From a virus, in IMG/VR virus record IMGVR_UViG_3300047562_003294, positions 1 to 41,401 of that record: DNA of 41,401 nt; one strand, 5' to 3'. The number at the start of each line of letters is the position of its first letter. Positions within the stretch are counted from its first letter, which is position 1. Below are positions 17,212 to 25,925 of the stretch, piece after piece. The notes beneath the pieces were generated by a model. That model had not been told where the DNA came from, ran no database searches, and was given only the letters and a program-made list of their open reading frames with translations. The translations under genes and the position numbers were made by a program.

Positions 17212-17792
17212 TAGTGTTGTCCTTTCAAAAAAGTGCTTTCTAAATTTTGTATTTTTTTATAATCTCTATCTTTGTATTCTTTTGCGGGTATACCTTTGGC
17301 TATCTTTCCACTTGAAATGTTTCTTGTAACCAAAGAACAAGCACCTACGGCAGAATAATCACCAACACTACATCCAGGCAAAATCACAGTGTTCGTTCCA
17401 ATCACAGAATGTTTACCTATACTTATAGGTTCTATATTCATTTCTAAAAAATCACTATCTATTGTAGGATTTGTTAAAGAAGATCCATCATAATTTTGAG
17501 AGGAAGAATATAAAGAACATCTAGAAGAAAGTCCAGAAAACATCTTCATATGAACACCACCACTACTGTTTATGTAACAAAAACAACCTATATGGTTATA
17601 GCCATCTAATGTAAAATTGCCTTTGGAGCAAGCAAGCACACAAAAATCATCTATTCTGATATTATCGCCTAATTTTATATTAGGCCCGCCATAGATAGAA
17701 CATTTTTTAGAAATTGATATATTTTTACCAGTATATGTTATTCCAAGATTTGATAATTCTTGCAGAGTGTACCACCCATCATCACTGATCAT
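17211..17792 (-). CDS. hexapeptide-repeat sugar O-acyltransferase
   Basis: 193 residues. Left-handed beta-helix repeats are clear (SIYGGPNIKLGDNIRIDDFC, then ISIGKHSVIGTNTVILPGCS and VGDYSAVGACSLV), ending in the GKIAKGIPAKEYKDR cap typical of the galactoside/maltose acetyltransferase family. The usual catalytic histidine of this family is likely in the HIGCF segment (mid-protein). It acetylates a sugar hydroxyl or amino group, possibly the amine made by the DegT enzyme. ATGA overlap with the SDR. Confidence 0.85.
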   Translation of the reverse strand: MISDDGWYTLQELSNLGITYTGKNISISKKCSIYGGPNIKLGDNIRIDDFCVLACSKGNFTLDGYNHIGCFCYINSSGGVHMKMFSGLSSRCSLYSSSQNYDGSSLTNPTIDSDFLEMNIEPISIGKHSVIGTNTVILPGCSVGDYSAVGACSLVTRNISSGKIAKGIPAKEYKDRDYKKIQNLESTFLKGQH

Positions 17793-18433
17793 AAACCACC
17801 TGCAATCTTAATAACAGAACCATTAACATATGGAGTATTTATTAAAAAAATAATTGTGTTTTTTAGTTCCTCTACTGTTCCCCACCGCTTCATTGGAATA
17901 TTATTCTTAATGGTGTTTCTTTTATCTTCGTCTATTTTATAAAGAAGTCCGCCATCAAAATAACCAAGTTGAATTGTGTTTGCAGTAATATTATGCACAG
18001 CATTTTCTATGCAACAACTTTTTATCAAAGATTCGTTGTATTTTTTACTAGCAGAGTAAATAGAAGTACCTAACTGCGGATTGTCTGAAACTATAGAGGA
18101 TGCAAACACAATTCTTCCATATTTTTTGCTTCTCATTTTGGGCAAACAAGCAGATAAAATATTTAAAGATCCATTTATATTTACTTTTATTTGTTTATCA
18201 TAATGGGATAAATTTTCAGTATTATATTTATGAATAAAACAATCGTAATTGTACACTGCTAGATTCACAACTACATCTATATCGTTTTTTTCAAAAAAAA
18301 TATCTACTTCTTTTTTGTTCGTCAAATCCAAATCTTTAGATGATAGAGAAACAATATCATATTTTTCCTGCTCCATCAATACAGACAATTGCTTACCTAA
18401 CCCACCACTACCACCAAATAAACAAATCTTCAT
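17789..18433 (-). CDS. short-chain dehydrogenase/reductase
   Basis: 214 residues. MKICLFGGSGGLGKQLSVLM carries the GGxGxxG nucleotide loop; KYGRIVFASSIVSD supplies the catalytic Ser and IYSASKKYNESL the Tyr-x3-Lys pair. The short acidic residue pattern after strand 2 does not decide NAD versus NADP. A sugar-modifying reductase role follows from context. It is preceded by a good Shine-Dalgarno (AAAGGAA) and a TATAAATA late promoter, making it the first gene of a sub-operon. Confidence 0.8.
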   Translation of the reverse strand: MKICLFGGSGGLGKQLSVLMEQEKYDIVSLSSKDLDLTNKKEVDIFFEKNDIDVVVNLAVYNYDCFIHKYNTENLSHYDKQIKVNINGSLNILSACLPKMRSKKYGRIVFASSIVSDNPQLGTSIYSASKKYNESLIKSCCIENAVHNITANTIQLGYFDGGLLYKIDEDKRNTIKNNIPMKRWGTVEELKNTIIFLINTPYVNGSVIKIAGGL

Positions 18434-18459
18434 AACAAATTCCTTTAATAATTTTAATA

Positions 18460-18467
18460 TATTTATA
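18460..18467 (-). promoter_or_regulatory. T4-type late promoter TATAAATA inside the glycan cluster
   Basis: Perfect T4 late octamer in the 34-base gap between two glycan genes, 26 bases before the SDR start, with an AAAGGAA ribosome site in between. It would allow late expression of the SDR-to-epimerase part of the cluster independently of upstream genes. Confidence 0.6.
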
Positions 18468-19439
18468 TCACATCACAGAACATATCAAATCAACATTTTT
18501 ACGCAAATCAAATTCCACAGAACTAGTAACCGAATAAAATTTATCAGGAATAATAGTATGCAATCCTGCACTTGCTAAAGATATATGACATATTCCTACA
18601 AACTTAGTTTTATTATTTTTAATGTTTTCTTCAACCAAAGAATAACTATATGTTCCTGTTGATTTTCCTATTATGACATCACAGAATGTACTAAAATAAG
18701 AACTCTCTATCAAATCTGGAGATTTGTTGCAATTTCCACCACCTGCTGTGCCTGGTGGGTGTCTGCTAAAAAGTTCATCATGTGTAATCACTTTTGAATC
18801 AGTGTTATGAATTATATCACCAGTGTAAAAAACATTATGTGATTTAAAAACAGGATCAGTAATATAAAAATTTATATTTTGATATTTTTCACTCAATATT
18901 CTTATCAAAGGAACTAAACTTTCAGTTGTTGCTTGATCCGATCTAGGATAAGAAGTTGATATAAAAATATTTTTCTTTTGGTTATTTTTAAAATGATTTT
19001 TTATATTTTTAGTATCATAAACATCGTAATTTATTTTTGGTAGAAAGTTTAAAACATTTTCATCCATCTCAACTTCAAATATTTTATAAAAATCAGAAAA
19101 AACACAACTTATTGTTTTTAAACTACAACCATATATGTTGTGATATTTTTTAAAATCAGCACAATACCAAGTATTGTAATACAAAGTTTTATTCTTAATA
19201 AACCATTTAGATTGAGCATCAATTAAGTGAAGTTGCTTGTCATAACCGTCCAAATAATTCCATTTATAGTGTTCTTCACAGAGATCTTTAGTGTAATATT
19301 TGTCCCAACAAGTAACATAAGAATATTTTATATTATTTGGAATTAAAATATTTTCTATAGCGTGTTTGACAAATCCTCGACCTATAAAAACATCTCCTCT
19401 AGCAGCAGCATTAAAAAATACAACTTTCTCTATATTCAT
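18468..19439 (-). CDS. putative GT-B glycosyltransferase, family unknown
   Basis: 323 residues. The N-terminus has a GT-B-like opening (VVFFNAAARGDVFIGRGFVK), the middle has KKNIFISTSYPRSDQATTES and the C-terminal half a conserved-looking FCDVIIGKSTGTYSYSLVEE, resembling the donor-site helix of GT9/GT-B-type enzymes. I do not recognise the family. Gene context (between an SDR and a GT25 gene) supports a transferase. TGA/ATG spacing with the next gene is tight. Confidence 0.5.
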   Translation of the reverse strand: MNIEKVVFFNAAARGDVFIGRGFVKHAIENILIPNNIKYSYVTCWDKYYTKDLCEEHYKWNYLDGYDKQLHLIDAQSKWFIKNKTLYYNTWYCADFKKYHNIYGCSLKTISCVFSDFYKIFEVEMDENVLNFLPKINYDVYDTKNIKNHFKNNQKKNIFISTSYPRSDQATTESLVPLIRILSEKYQNINFYITDPVFKSHNVFYTGDIIHNTDSKVITHDELFSRHPPGTAGGGNCNKSPDLIESSYFSTFCDVIIGKSTGTYSYSLVEENIKNNKTKFVGICHISLASAGLHTIIPDKFYSVTSSVEFDLRKNVDLICSVM

Positions 19440-20074
19440 CTAAACAAACTCCAAAGCGGGGCTATTGTTTTTTCATAAGCATCTTTGTTGTCTTGTAGAC
19501 AATCTTGATAAAACATAGGATGTTTACAAGCATAAACTCGGAATTGGTTCATTCTACTCGCCATCAAAACATCGCAATGATTGTTTCCGTCATCCTTCTC
19601 TATTAAATCTATACAATGTTGCTTATACCTGTCGGTGACATAAAGTATGGCATGTGTTGTCAACATTCCACCTATTCTGTAAAAATGTTCTTTTCTTTCT
19701 AAAACAACAGGATTCGCACAGCAAGCGGCATTTGGGTGTCTAGATTTCCACTCAGGATGTAATCCATTCAAGCATGTCCCGAGATATACTGCATCAGCAT
19801 CATCTGGTATTTGAAATGTTTTTTTATAGTATTCTGTGATATTTACATCATCTTCCAGTATAAGACAAGGTGATCCCAGAGAGTGTTTTAGAGCCTTTAC
19901 ATGACTCTTACCGCAACCAATTCTGACTGCATTTACTGGATCGTTGCTTATAAATGGTTCTACAAATTCAGGAATTAAGCCTGCTTTAGTAGTGTTTTGT
20001 ACAAATTTTTCCTTTCTACCAGACTTTATACCACCATACCATAATGTTTTTGTGTTCATTAGATCTATATTCAT
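19436..20074 (-). CDS. GT25-like glycosyltransferase
   Basis: 212 residues from ATG 20074 (ATGA overlap with the fucosyltransferase); an in-frame TTG lies four codons upstream. RIGCGKSHVKALKHSLGSPC followed by LILEDDVNITEYY is the GT25 (LPS beta-1,4-galactosyltransferase) signature, with EDD as metal-binding acidic cluster, and DDADAVYLGTCLNGLHPEW and GGMLTTHAILYVTDRY agree. Similar in build to the gene at 20783-21463, so two diverged paralogues flank the fucosyltransferase. Confidence 0.75.
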   Translation of the reverse strand: MNIDLMNTKTLWYGGIKSGRKEKFVQNTTKAGLIPEFVEPFISNDPVNAVRIGCGKSHVKALKHSLGSPCLILEDDVNITEYYKKTFQIPDDADAVYLGTCLNGLHPEWKSRHPNAACCANPVVLERKEHFYRIGGMLTTHAILYVTDRYKQHCIDLIEKDDGNNHCDVLMASRMNQFRVYACKHPMFYQDCLQDNKDAYEKTIAPLWSLFR

Positions 20075-20799
20075 ATCAATATCCAATCTTTACAATAAAT
20101 ATCGTTCGGTGTTATATTCAGATCATTTTTACCAATAAACCATCTCAAAGGCGCTACTACTTTCTTTTGTTCTCCTAAATAGGCCCCCCACCAAGAAAAG
20201 GTGCTGTTTGCCATAATAAGTCCAGAACAAATACTCATCTGATATAGATCAATATAGTGATTTTGGTTTTCCGCATAAAAATCACCGATATTATTTTCCT
20301 TACACCATTCTATATCATCCGAAAAAACTATGAATTTTTTATTTGGAAAAAATGTTTTTGCTTTATTGATGTAGTCCGAAGAAACAACTGGGTGAAAATG
20401 ATTTCCAACATAATCACCTCTTCTTATATGGATTCCGACGATATTTTGTGTGTCTTGTGAAAGAGGAATTTTCCATTCTTCTCTAAATTTAAGAGTTTGC
20501 AAGAGTTCGTTCTTACAGTGTTTAAAATATTTTTCAGATTGATAATAACCAGTATAATTTGTTTCGTCTGCATAAAAAGAAGGAAAGTTTGTGTCAAAAT
20601 TGAAAAATTTTTCTTTGTTTGTGGATATTGATATCTTACTTGAAATTTTACAATTTATATCAAAACACTTGATCAAATCTGTATTTGGAGGAATACAATA
20701 ATCATATCCTTTTGCTTTATGTAATCCATAAAGAAAAGAAAATTGAAAAATTTGATTTCCCAATCTTCCGTTCTTTCCCAAATTATGCATTGTTATCAT
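20071..20799 (-). CDS. GT11-family alpha-1,2-fucosyltransferase
   Basis: 242 residues. Motifs are textbook: GRLGNQIFQFSFLYGL (11-26), GIHIRRGDYV (HIRRGDY at 124-130, GDP-fucose binding) and MANSTFSWWGAYLG near the C-terminus. It transfers fucose (or a related 6-deoxy sugar) from a GDP donor. The GDP-mannose dehydratase in the same operon provides the precursor of GDP-fucose, although no GDP-fucose synthase (WcaG) is visible in this window. Overlaps the upstream GT25-like gene by 17 bases. Confidence 0.9.
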   Translation of the reverse strand: MITMHNLGKNGRLGNQIFQFSFLYGLHKAKGYDYCIPPNTDLIKCFDINCKISSKISISTNKEKFFNFDTNFPSFYADETNYTGYYQSEKYFKHCKNELLQTLKFREEWKIPLSQDTQNIVGIHIRRGDYVGNHFHPVVSSDYINKAKTFFPNKKFIVFSDDIEWCKENNIGDFYAENQNHYIDLYQMSICSGLIMANSTFSWWGAYLGEQKKVVAPLRWFIGKNDLNITPNDIYCKDWILI

Positions 20800-21463
20800 A
20801 GATTATCTGCCTATCAAAATTCAATGATCCATCGTGATTGTAAGAAGACCATCTATTTAGTTCGGGTTCTGTGGTGACATGTGTAGTAGTAACACAACCA
20901 TTATTTTGGTAGAAAAGAACCTTTTTTGGAGCATATAGTTTAATGTTACCAAGAACATTCTTAGCATAAGACATATCCAAAGCCTCTTTTTCTATTATGC
21001 TTTTATCACTATCCAAGATAAAATTGTTTATCTTGTCGTTTAAAAACAACATGGCGTGTGTAGCCATGCAACTTTTTAGACGCATCCATTTATTGTTTAT
21101 ACTTTCTGCTCTGAACCAATCGTTGTGTCCTGCCGTCGAATAACCCAAATACACAACATCAGCATCATCTGGAACTTCTATTTTTCCGTCTATAACATAT
21201 TCATTATACCATTGTGTAGGTCTACAATCGTCTTCAAGCAAAAGAAAAGGAACAGAAGTCTTATACCTTTTCATAACAGAATTGTGGCTTTGACTACAAC
21301 CAACATTGAAACAATTTTTTTGTTTACGCAAAAGAATTGCTTCAAATCTTTCATAGTTTCGATAATCCAATTTTTGCATAAATTGTCTTATGTTTTGATT
21401 TTTTTGAATATCTTTTGCAAGATTTATGTAAACTTTTTTGATATTTTTTAAATCAATTATCAC
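20783..21463 (-). CDS. GT25-like glycosyltransferase (second copy)
   Basis: 226 residues with a GTG start that overlaps the upstream stop (GTGA). NVGCSQSHNSVMKRYKTSVP, then FLLLEDDCRPTQWYNE, DDADVVYLGYSTAG and CMATHAMLFLNDKIN parallel the GT25-like gene at 19436-20074 throughout, so they are paralogues with probably different acceptors. EDD is the likely metal-binding motif. Confidence 0.75.
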   Translation of the reverse strand: MIIDLKNIKKVYINLAKDIQKNQNIRQFMQKLDYRNYERFEAILLRKQKNCFNVGCSQSHNSVMKRYKTSVPFLLLEDDCRPTQWYNEYVIDGKIEVPDDADVVYLGYSTAGHNDWFRAESINNKWMRLKSCMATHAMLFLNDKINNFILDSDKSIIEKEALDMSYAKNVLGNIKLYAPKKVLFYQNNGCVTTTHVTTEPELNRWSSYNHDGSLNFDRQIIYDNNA

Positions 21464-22230
21464 ATTATACCTCTCTGATATGGACGGGTACTTCTATTCA
21501 ATAACAAAGGATCGAATATAGATCCAACATTTATATTGAAATTATTATCAAAACTCATCTTGCTTATAGCAATATTACCAAAGAAACCAGCACAACAAAG
21601 CAAAACACAATCCTTTACATTCATCATCTTTTGATTTATGTCCTCATATATCGCAGCATCATATTTCCAAGCATCTCTTCTGGATATTTTCCAAGTTTTT
21701 TTGATGTTTAATCTCAAATTTGATGTTGTTGCGTCTTGAGAACATACCAGATAAATCTCTCTATTCATCAACTGAGATAAAAGATCAGTCTTGCATCTTT
21801 GGTAAAAATTACAGAATATACGAGAACAGGTATATCTTTCTCTTGGTAAATTTCCTAATTTTACAACTTGTTCTCTTTGTTTAGTAAATTCGTTATTCGG
21901 TCTACCTTTTTCCGCTGGTTTATATGTGTAAGACTGAATACCAACAAAATAATTTGAATGATCTATCTTTGCTGCTTCTTCTAGATCTTTTACATAAAAA
22001 TTGTTACTTTCAGTAGACGGATCGAAAGATAATTCAGGTCTGTCTAGTTTTTGTTCTTTTAGGATTATTCTACTCTCACCTTCACCAAATCTAACAAGAG
22101 AAAAATGCTGATTGTTTTTTAATCTTTGTAAGAAGTAATCAAACTCTTGCTCAGAATACTTCAGATCTTTTTCTTTCGAATAATTTGTCCAATCAGAAAA
22201 ATATTCCCATTGTTCATTTGTGTATGGCAT
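21460..22230 (-). CDS. GT-D-fold glycosyltransferase (DUF1792-like)
   Basis: 256 residues. FSLVRFGEGESRIIL matches the S-h-x-R-F-G-(D/E)-G-E motif of the GT-D superfamily (DUF1792), where the acidic pair binds the metal. Other matching features are the RPELSF, NYFVGIQSYTYK and VLLCCAGFFGNIAISKM segments, the last resembling the nucleotide-binding G-x-h-x-x-h-h of the family. GT-D enzymes are known from streptococcal serine-rich-protein glycosylation; phage members are less described. Ends inside the GTG start of the GT25-like gene. Confidence 0.65.
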   Translation of the reverse strand: MPYTNEQWEYFSDWTNYSKEKDLKYSEQEFDYFLQRLKNNQHFSLVRFGEGESRIILKEQKLDRPELSFDPSTESNNFYVKDLEEAAKIDHSNYFVGIQSYTYKPAEKGRPNNEFTKQREQVVKLGNLPRERYTCSRIFCNFYQRCKTDLLSQLMNREIYLVCSQDATTSNLRLNIKKTWKISRRDAWKYDAAIYEDINQKMMNVKDCVLLCCAGFFGNIAISKMSFDNNFNINVGSIFDPLLLNRSTRPYQRGIM

Positions 22231-22840
22231 TGATTTTTCCTTTCAGTCTTCTACTTGCCTGAGTGTGTTCTATTACAACTGGTTTCTCTTCCTCGAACCA
22301 CGGAGCATCAAATACCCTGCAATATGTCTGGGGAAAGCAGAATGTCTTCAATCCATTCTTGTCGTGACGATCCCACACCTTCTGTAAACTCTGCTGTTCC
22401 CACACCGTGGGGTTCTTCGTCGCTTCTTCTTTCCAATCGTTTATTAGATCTACTGCTTTGGTGGTATTGTTAAAATACATCGTTCCGCCAGCAAGTGCTT
22501 CATTTCCCCTATCTGGACCCCAGGGTCGAAGATGAGCATTTCTCTTTTGGTTCCAGACATTAGGGATCCAATAGCAACCAAAATCATATGCATCCAACCT
22601 ATCAAACAGAGAAGGAACATCCTTAAATCTGGCATCCGCATCCACCCACAACACACCACACTCAAACTCGCTCAACGCTTCCAGTATGACTTCTGCTTTC
22701 ATCGTGCAGTTGTGAACCCAAGATCCCTTGCTTGGTTTAGCGTAAGCCTTGACATCAATACCGAACTTGTAAGCGGAACTTACAAGTTGTTCTGCTTCTT
22801 GAGTGTATTCTGGTGTATAAAAAGTGACAACTTTTAGCAT
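22214..22840 (-). CDS. putative GT-A glycosyltransferase (DxD type), copy A
   Basis: 208 residues. Opens [20 protein letters not shown], has [20 protein letters not shown] (DADAR as the DxD motif) and [20 protein letters not shown], plus a [12 protein letters not shown] segment. Clearly paralogous to the gene at 23850-24467: both share opening, SWVHNC/SWVKNC, the DxD block, a gap of about the same length and a Y-C-(R/Q) end. A nucleotide-sugar transferase of GT8/GT77-like build; donor unknown. G+C is higher than most of the operon, like the adjacent gmd. Confidence 0.65.
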   Translation of the reverse strand: MLKVVTFYTPEYTQEAEQLVSSAYKFGIDVKAYAKPSKGSWVHNCTMKAEVILEALSEFECGVLWVDADARFKDVPSLFDRLDAYDFGCYWIPNVWNQKRNAHLRPWGPDRGNEALAGGTMYFNNTTKAVDLINDWKEEATKNPTVWEQQSLQKVWDRHDKNGLKTFCFPQTYCRVFDAPWFEEEKPVVIEHTQASRRLKGKINAIHK

Positions 22841-23853
22841 CTTGGAGCCAATTTATTATCGTGAACATACAACATATAATCTCTGCGTCCTAACTGAAAA
22901 TCGTGATCTACCATCATATTGATCAATTCATCTGTAGTCACTTTCGGTTCCCATCCCAACTTGTCTTTTGCTTTTGTAGGATCGCCTAGCAACTGATCTA
23001 CCTCTGCTGGTCTGTAATATCGAGGATCTATCTCGACATAATCCTCATAGTTCATATTATATCTTGCAAATGCTTTCTGACAAAATTCACGAACGCTTAT
23101 CATCTTACCTGTCGCAACAACATAATCGTCGGGTTTCTCCTGCTGCAACATTCTCCACATCGCTTCCACATAATCCCCAGCAAAACCCCAATCTCGCATC
23201 GCATCAAGATTTCCAAGATAAAGTTTCTTTTGTAATCCTTGGTATATTCTACCGACTGCACGGGTGATCTTTCTTGTAACAAATGTCTCGCCGCGTCTCG
23301 GACTTTCGTGATTAAACAGAATACCGCAGGATGCGTGTATATCATACGATTCGCGGTAGTTTACAGTCAACCAGTGCGCGTATACCTTTGCACAACCGTA
23401 TGGAGAACGGGGATAGAAGGGTGTAGTTTCCTTCTGTGGGACTTCCTGCACCTTACCGAACATCTCGCTAGAAGACGCTTGATAATAGCGCACTTTCTTT
23501 CCGTGCCTCTTTTCGTAGAGACGAATGGCTTCTAGAACATTCAGAGTTCCAATACCTACAGTTTGACCAGTATAAACAGGAGCATCAAACGAAACCTTGA
23601 CATGGCTCTGAGCACCAAGATTGTATATCTCGTCAAAGTGCTGTGTGTCGATCAAATTTGCTACTGTGTTATAATCTGTCAAATCACCGTGATGGAGAAA
23701 CAACTTAGGGTTCTCCATTAAATGATCTATTCTTGATGTGTTAAAAGAAGAAGAACGACGAATGATGCCATGAACTTCGTATCCTTTTTCGATAAGAAGA
23801 TCTGCTAGATAAGAACCGTCTTGTCCTGTAATACCCGTAATCAGTGCTTTCAT
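22834..23853 (-). CDS. gmd: GDP-mannose 4,6-dehydratase
   Basis: 339 residues, the usual size. [20 protein letters not shown] is the NADP loop; QASSSEMFG (125-133) and SPYGCAK with Y152-x3-K156 give the catalytic residues; [18 protein letters not shown] and [20 protein letters not shown] are diagnostic of Gmd. It makes GDP-4-keto-6-deoxymannose, precursor of GDP-fucose, GDP-rhamnose or GDP-perosamine, feeding the GT11 and possibly the DegT enzymes. Base composition is noticeably more GC-rich than its neighbours, suggesting a separate acquisition. Seven-base overlap with copy A of the GT-A pair. Confidence 0.97.
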   Translation of the reverse strand: MKALITGITGQDGSYLADLLIEKGYEVHGIIRRSSSFNTSRIDHLMENPKLFLHHGDLTDYNTVANLIDTQHFDEIYNLGAQSHVKVSFDAPVYTGQTVGIGTLNVLEAIRLYEKRHGKKVRYYQASSSEMFGKVQEVPQKETTPFYPRSPYGCAKVYAHWLTVNYRESYDIHASCGILFNHESPRRGETFVTRKITRAVGRIYQGLQKKLYLGNLDAMRDWGFAGDYVEAMWRMLQQEKPDDYVVATGKMISVREFCQKAFARYNMNYEDYVEIDPRYYRPAEVDQLLGDPTKAKDKLGWEPKVTTDELINMMVDHDFQLGRRDYMLYVHDNKLAPRC

Positions 23854-24467
23854 AATCTATTAACTTTCTGTATCACCGATGCCAGATCGTGCAAGATCAC
23901 AGCATCTTTATCACCGTGTAACTTATGTATCTGACAATACGAACGGGGCAACCAAAGAGTAGGTGGTTGTACTTCTGCCCATGCTTCCTGCAAAGTCCAC
24001 TGATCCCATCTATTGTTGTGCTCTCCTAATTTTATCCACAATTCTAACATATCAATTATTGTGTTTGTGTGACGAAAAAATATAGTGCCAGATTCAAACC
24101 AAGCAGGTTCTCCTGTCCATTTTTTAGGCAAATGAATTGTTTCTCTTCCCACTGGTTTTATTGTTTTTGGGCCTGGTTTTGCTCTTATTGCAAAATCTTC
24201 TTTTATGTTTAGAAACAATTCTGGGTATTTCACGACTCTAGAATCCGAATCCAACCAAACAACACAAGAATTAATATTTGTTTGTTTTACCTTTTCTAAA
24301 ATGTAATTTGCTTTTTGAGCGCAGTTTTTAACCCAAGAACCTAGATCATTTCTTTGATCCACCTCGACTAAAATATGATTGTGTTCACAAGACTGTTTTA
24401 GTCTTTGCGCCATCTCTGGATATATTCCATTTGGTGTGTGAAAACATACCACCTTTACATCATTCAT
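23850..24467 (-). CDS. putative GT-A glycosyltransferase (DxD type), copy B
   Basis: 205 residues, paralogue of the gene at 22214-22840. [54 protein letters not shown] (DSDSR as DxD) and [19 protein letters not shown] occupy the same relative places. Flanks gmd on the other side, so a GT-gmd-GT block exists. ATGA overlaps on both sides. Confidence 0.65.
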   Translation of the reverse strand: MNDVKVVCFHTPNGIYPEMAQRLKQSCEHNHILVEVDQRNDLGSWVKNCAQKANYILEKVKQTNINSCVVWLDSDSRVVKYPELFLNIKEDFAIRAKPGPKTIKPVGRETIHLPKKWTGEPAWFESGTIFFRHTNTIIDMLELWIKLGEHNNRWDQWTLQEAWAEVQPPTLWLPRSYCQIHKLHGDKDAVILHDLASVIQKVNRL

Positions 24468-24577
24468 TTGAGTCTACTCTCTATGTCTTTGTTGATCCTT
24501 TTATACTCTTCCAATTTGTAATCTGTTATTGTCTTTGAACGAAAGTTGACAGCGGGTGGTGGAATCTTTTTAAACAT
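24464..24577 (-). CDS. 37-residue small protein between glycan genes
   Basis: ATG 24577 to TGA 24464 encodes MFKKIPPPAVNFRSKTITDY and a helical [16 protein letters not shown] end. Its stop overlaps the next start as ATGA, as with real genes of this operon, but the AGGA ribosome site is only three bases from the ATG. Translation is therefore plausible, not certain. No family recognised. Confidence 0.45.
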   Translation of the reverse strand: MFKKIPPPAVNFRSKTITDYKLEEYKRINKDIESRLK

Positions 24578-24603
24578 AGATCCTGTTTGAAAAGCAACAG
24601 GAA

Positions 24604-25278
24604 CTATGACTTTTTTTTTATTCCCTCAATCATATCTGGTGTAAAGGTAGGAACCATATGTGAAAACACATCACCACACTCCCAAGAATACCACTCAAAA
24701 CCTTTCATTTTTGCTATAGGATACCAACCTTGCATACAAATTCTTACTTGATCCAATGTCTTTGAGAAATTGTGTTTTTTCTTCATATCAAATTTTTGAA
24801 ATTCGTATGCATATTTTTTCTCCACAGTCTCTGCTTTTAAATCGTTCCCTGCAAATATGAGTTTTTTTGCTCCTCTGCTGTGAGCCCACTGTATTGCCAT
24901 TGTAACAGTCTTATGTGGTCCTCTGAACAAAGGTAAACTTGGATTAAAAAGATCTCTTTGATGATTATCAGTTGCTTTATTACTCTCCTGAACATCTACT
25001 ACTATGAAATCTTTTCTATTCTGATCTCGGTGTCTGTTTAAAGTTTTTGCTCTAGGAACAACTTTCAGTATGTTTGGATCTTCCCAAGCAAGTTTACCTT
25101 CTGGACCATGCATTTCGTTGAGATGATCCGCAAGAATCCAGTAATCTGCTTTTTTTAGATATCTTATTGCTGTGCTTATTACAAGAACAGGAACACCCAA
25201 ACTAAAACAGTCCACCTTTTTTAGAGATGGACCGGAACAAGCGATCACACAAGTTTCGTCAGGAAACAAGTTCTGCAC
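24604..25278 (-). CDS. DUF115/MptE-like putative transferase of the glycan cluster
   Basis: 224 residues with a GTG start. CVIACSGPSLKKVDCFSLGV is a Rossmann-like G-x-S-x-x-x loop, followed by PVLVISTAIRYLKKADYWIL and the later VTMAIQWAHSRGAKKLIFAG and GNDL. This layout matches DUF115/MptE-like domains, seen in Maf-type flagellin glycosyltransferases and sialyl/pseudaminyl-transfer enzymes. Exact reaction unknown. First gene of the glycan operon on the minus strand; it overlaps the nuclease end by 20 bases. Confidence 0.5.
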   Translation of the reverse strand: MQNLFPDETCVIACSGPSLKKVDCFSLGVPVLVISTAIRYLKKADYWILADHLNEMHGPEGKLAWEDPNILKVVPRAKTLNRHRDQNRKDFIVVDVQESNKATDNHQRDLFNPSLPLFRGPHKTVTMAIQWAHSRGAKKLIFAGNDLKAETVEKKYAYEFQKFDMKKKHNFSKTLDQVRICMQGWYPIAKMKGFEWYSWECGDVFSHMVPTFTPDMIEGIKKKS

Positions 25279-25912
25279 TGTTGTATTCCTTTATTGCATT
25301 AAACAAATTGGAAACATAGTCGATAGGATTTTTCTGAAATACATTTACCATACCATCTTCAGATGACATTATGATTACAATGTTTTCAATAGGTTTACCA
25401 TAACGCTCCTGATACATTATGGCATATGCTGTTGCTTGCATAAAGTATTCGTTGATGTCCTTCTCTGGTTTTTCCTTTGAAGCACTCTTAAAATCAATAA
25501 CTGAAAGTTTACCATCAAACTCTGCTATACAATCCACTCTTCCAGCCAATTTAAGAGCATCCGACCAAAGAGTTGCTTCTAGAAGATGAATATTATCTAT
25601 CTTGTTTATTTCAATTTCAGCATTTGAAAAAAGAAACAACTCTGCAAAGTTTATTTTGCTTCTATCTAGTTGTTCGTTGTTTAAATATTTCTCTACCAGT
25701 GAATGAAATCTTGTTCCTCTGGTTGTGACTCTTCTTGCTTCTTCTGGATTCAATCTTCTCCACTCAGCAAAAAATTCTCTCTTCGAGAAACCAGTAACAG
25801 TGGTCACAGATGGATATCTGTTTCCTTCTGGGGTGAGATAGAAGCGTTTACCATCAACTTCTACTTTATTTAATTCTTGTTTTTCCAACTCAATATGATT
25901 AAAAATTCGCAT
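25259..25912 (-). CDS. PD-(D/E)XK exonuclease (RecB/Cas4/MGME1-like)
   Basis: 217 residues. The nuclease core is visible: GTRFHSLVEKYL (the RecB-family H), AGRVDCIAEFDGKLSVIDFK (D, then D-x-K), and QATAYAIMYQERYG (the QxxxY motif IV). These proteins in T4-like marine phages are annotated exonucleases; they probably trim DNA ends in recombination or host DNA breakdown. A late box CTAAATA is 19 bases upstream of the ATG and overlaps the previous gene's end. Confidence 0.8.
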   Translation of the reverse strand: MRIFNHIELEKQELNKVEVDGKRFYLTPEGNRYPSVTTVTGFSKREFFAEWRRLNPEEARRVTTRGTRFHSLVEKYLNNEQLDRSKINFAELFLFSNAEIEINKIDNIHLLEATLWSDALKLAGRVDCIAEFDGKLSVIDFKSASKEKPEKDINEYFMQATAYAIMYQERYGKPIENIVIIMSSEDGMVNVFQKNPIDYVSNLFNAIKEYNSAELVS

Positions 25913-25925
25913 CTGTATACCTCTA

